Positions 63,602-64,000 of a stretch of DNA of 64,000 nucleotides are shown here, piece after piece; position 1 is the first letter of the stretch; every line of letters starts with the position of its first letter. The notes beneath the pieces were generated by a model, which saw only the letters and a program-made list of their open reading frames with translations, made no database searches and was not told the origin of the DNA. Origin of the DNA: RYN-133 sp963708645 (GTDB lineage Bacteria; Actinomycetota; Actinomycetes; Mycobacteriales; Jatrophihabitantaceae); the NCBI GenBank assembly GCA_963708645.1, contig CAVPTA010000003.1:449628-513627 (forward strand). Reading direction: 5' to 3'. A program made the position numbers and the translations under genes.

Positions 63602-64000
63602 CAAGTGCCCCAGCACCCCCGGGGCCACGAATAGGTCATCGGGGTAGGCGAGCACACCCTTCGTCATCGCTCTCGTGCGCAGGCGTGACGGCGGAGCGAG
63701 CCAGCTGCCACCGGCCGACCCACTTCCAACTCGAGCTGCCGGCGGACAAGGTCGGCGAGATTCGCGGCGCGCACCCGGGTCCGCAGGCCACCGTCGGCGA
63801 TCCGCCGCCGATCGCGTGATCAGGTGGGCGGTAGCGGCGCCCGGTGGAGGCGATGCCCAACGTGGTCCCTCGGCTGCCGGTGCGTGCGCCGGTCAACAGC
63901 GACCTGCGAAGATCAACTCCGGGTCGGGCGATTGTCCAACATCGACCGAACGCTCCACGTGCCAATGTTCGGGATGACCAGGCCGTGTACCCAAACCCCG
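63602..64000. other. No confident gene; island sequence with direct repeat
   Basis: About 400 bp hold several open frames but none with a recognisable family or ribosome site. Minus-strand pieces such as RIADGGLRTRVRAANLADLV and MTKGVLAYPDDLFVAPGVLG look protein-like but lie in different frames, which would fit further indels or gene remnants. It includes the right copy of the 17 bp repeat. Confidence 0.4.
63906..63922. repeat. 17 bp direct repeat, right copy
   Basis: GCGAAGATCAACTCCGG, identical to 61136-61152, 2.77 kb away in the same orientation. Confidence 0.7.

Overview
The window is GC-rich, densely coded actinobacterial DNA. Markers are a WhiB1-type regulator, a PdtaS-like kinase, the fused 2-oxoglutarate decarboxylase/dehydrogenase Kgd, nickel superoxide dismutase with its SodX protease, F420-dependent oxidoreductase families and many GTG/leaderless starts. 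It looks like a soil actinomycete (Frankiales or Jatrophihabitans-like), but the genus cannot be fixed from sequence alone.

Layout. 1-7.2 kb: conserved signalling and stress block (pdtaS, whiB1, diacylglycerol kinase, sigF-like factor with its anti-sigma factor, histidine phosphatase, sodN/sodX). It is interrupted by an AbiEi/DUF559-like nuclease gene bracketed by two copies of a ~50 bp palindrome. 7.2-16.2 kb: S53 protease, malic enzyme, a MocR/YczR regulator and a YczE membrane protein separated by a divergent GH18-like/GT2 polysaccharide pair. 16.2-30.2 kb: a probable catabolic regulon. It has a spermidine/putrescine-type ABC importer, Rieske oxygenase, two CrtI-like FAD oxidoreductases, class III aminotransferase, acyl-CoA synthetase, acyl-CoA dehydrogenase and a BetI-like TetR, with three matching operator-like sites. 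30.4-33.2 kb: STAS protein, NarL-type two-component system and a secreted protein. 33.2-39.2 kb: divergent IclR/CoA-transferase/citryl-CoA-lyase-like and LigB/LigA/DoxX/amidohydrolase operons around a perfect palindrome. 39.2-49.2 kb: DUF1206, DUF6104, kgd, an ABC exporter, two F420-type oxidoreductases and a Kup potassium transporter. 49.3-54.9 kb: nickel transporter with a Nur-box-like promoter, a minisatellite, class I aldolase, COG4705 protein with a two-component system and a LysE exporter. 55.0-60.8 kb: ECF42-type sigma/YCII/DUF899 operon and two secreted proteins, one a GH5 protein lacking its acid/base Glu. 60.96 kb to the end: the 3' half of a tRNA-Arg gene marks the likely edge of an integrated island carrying a ClC channel gene and a MarR regulator.

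Five genes (GT2, FAD oxidoreductase, acyl-CoA synthetase, ECF42 sigma factor, ClC) are broken by single-base indels, mostly +1 insertions and densest at the right end. This suggests uncorrected assembly errors as much as real decay.

The best candidate for an undescribed system is the 16.2-30.2 kb regulon. It combines amine-type uptake, oxygenation, FAD oxidation, transamination, CoA activation and beta-oxidation under one TetR regulator. The second catabolic cluster (33-39 kb) and the palindrome-flanked nuclease are further candidates.
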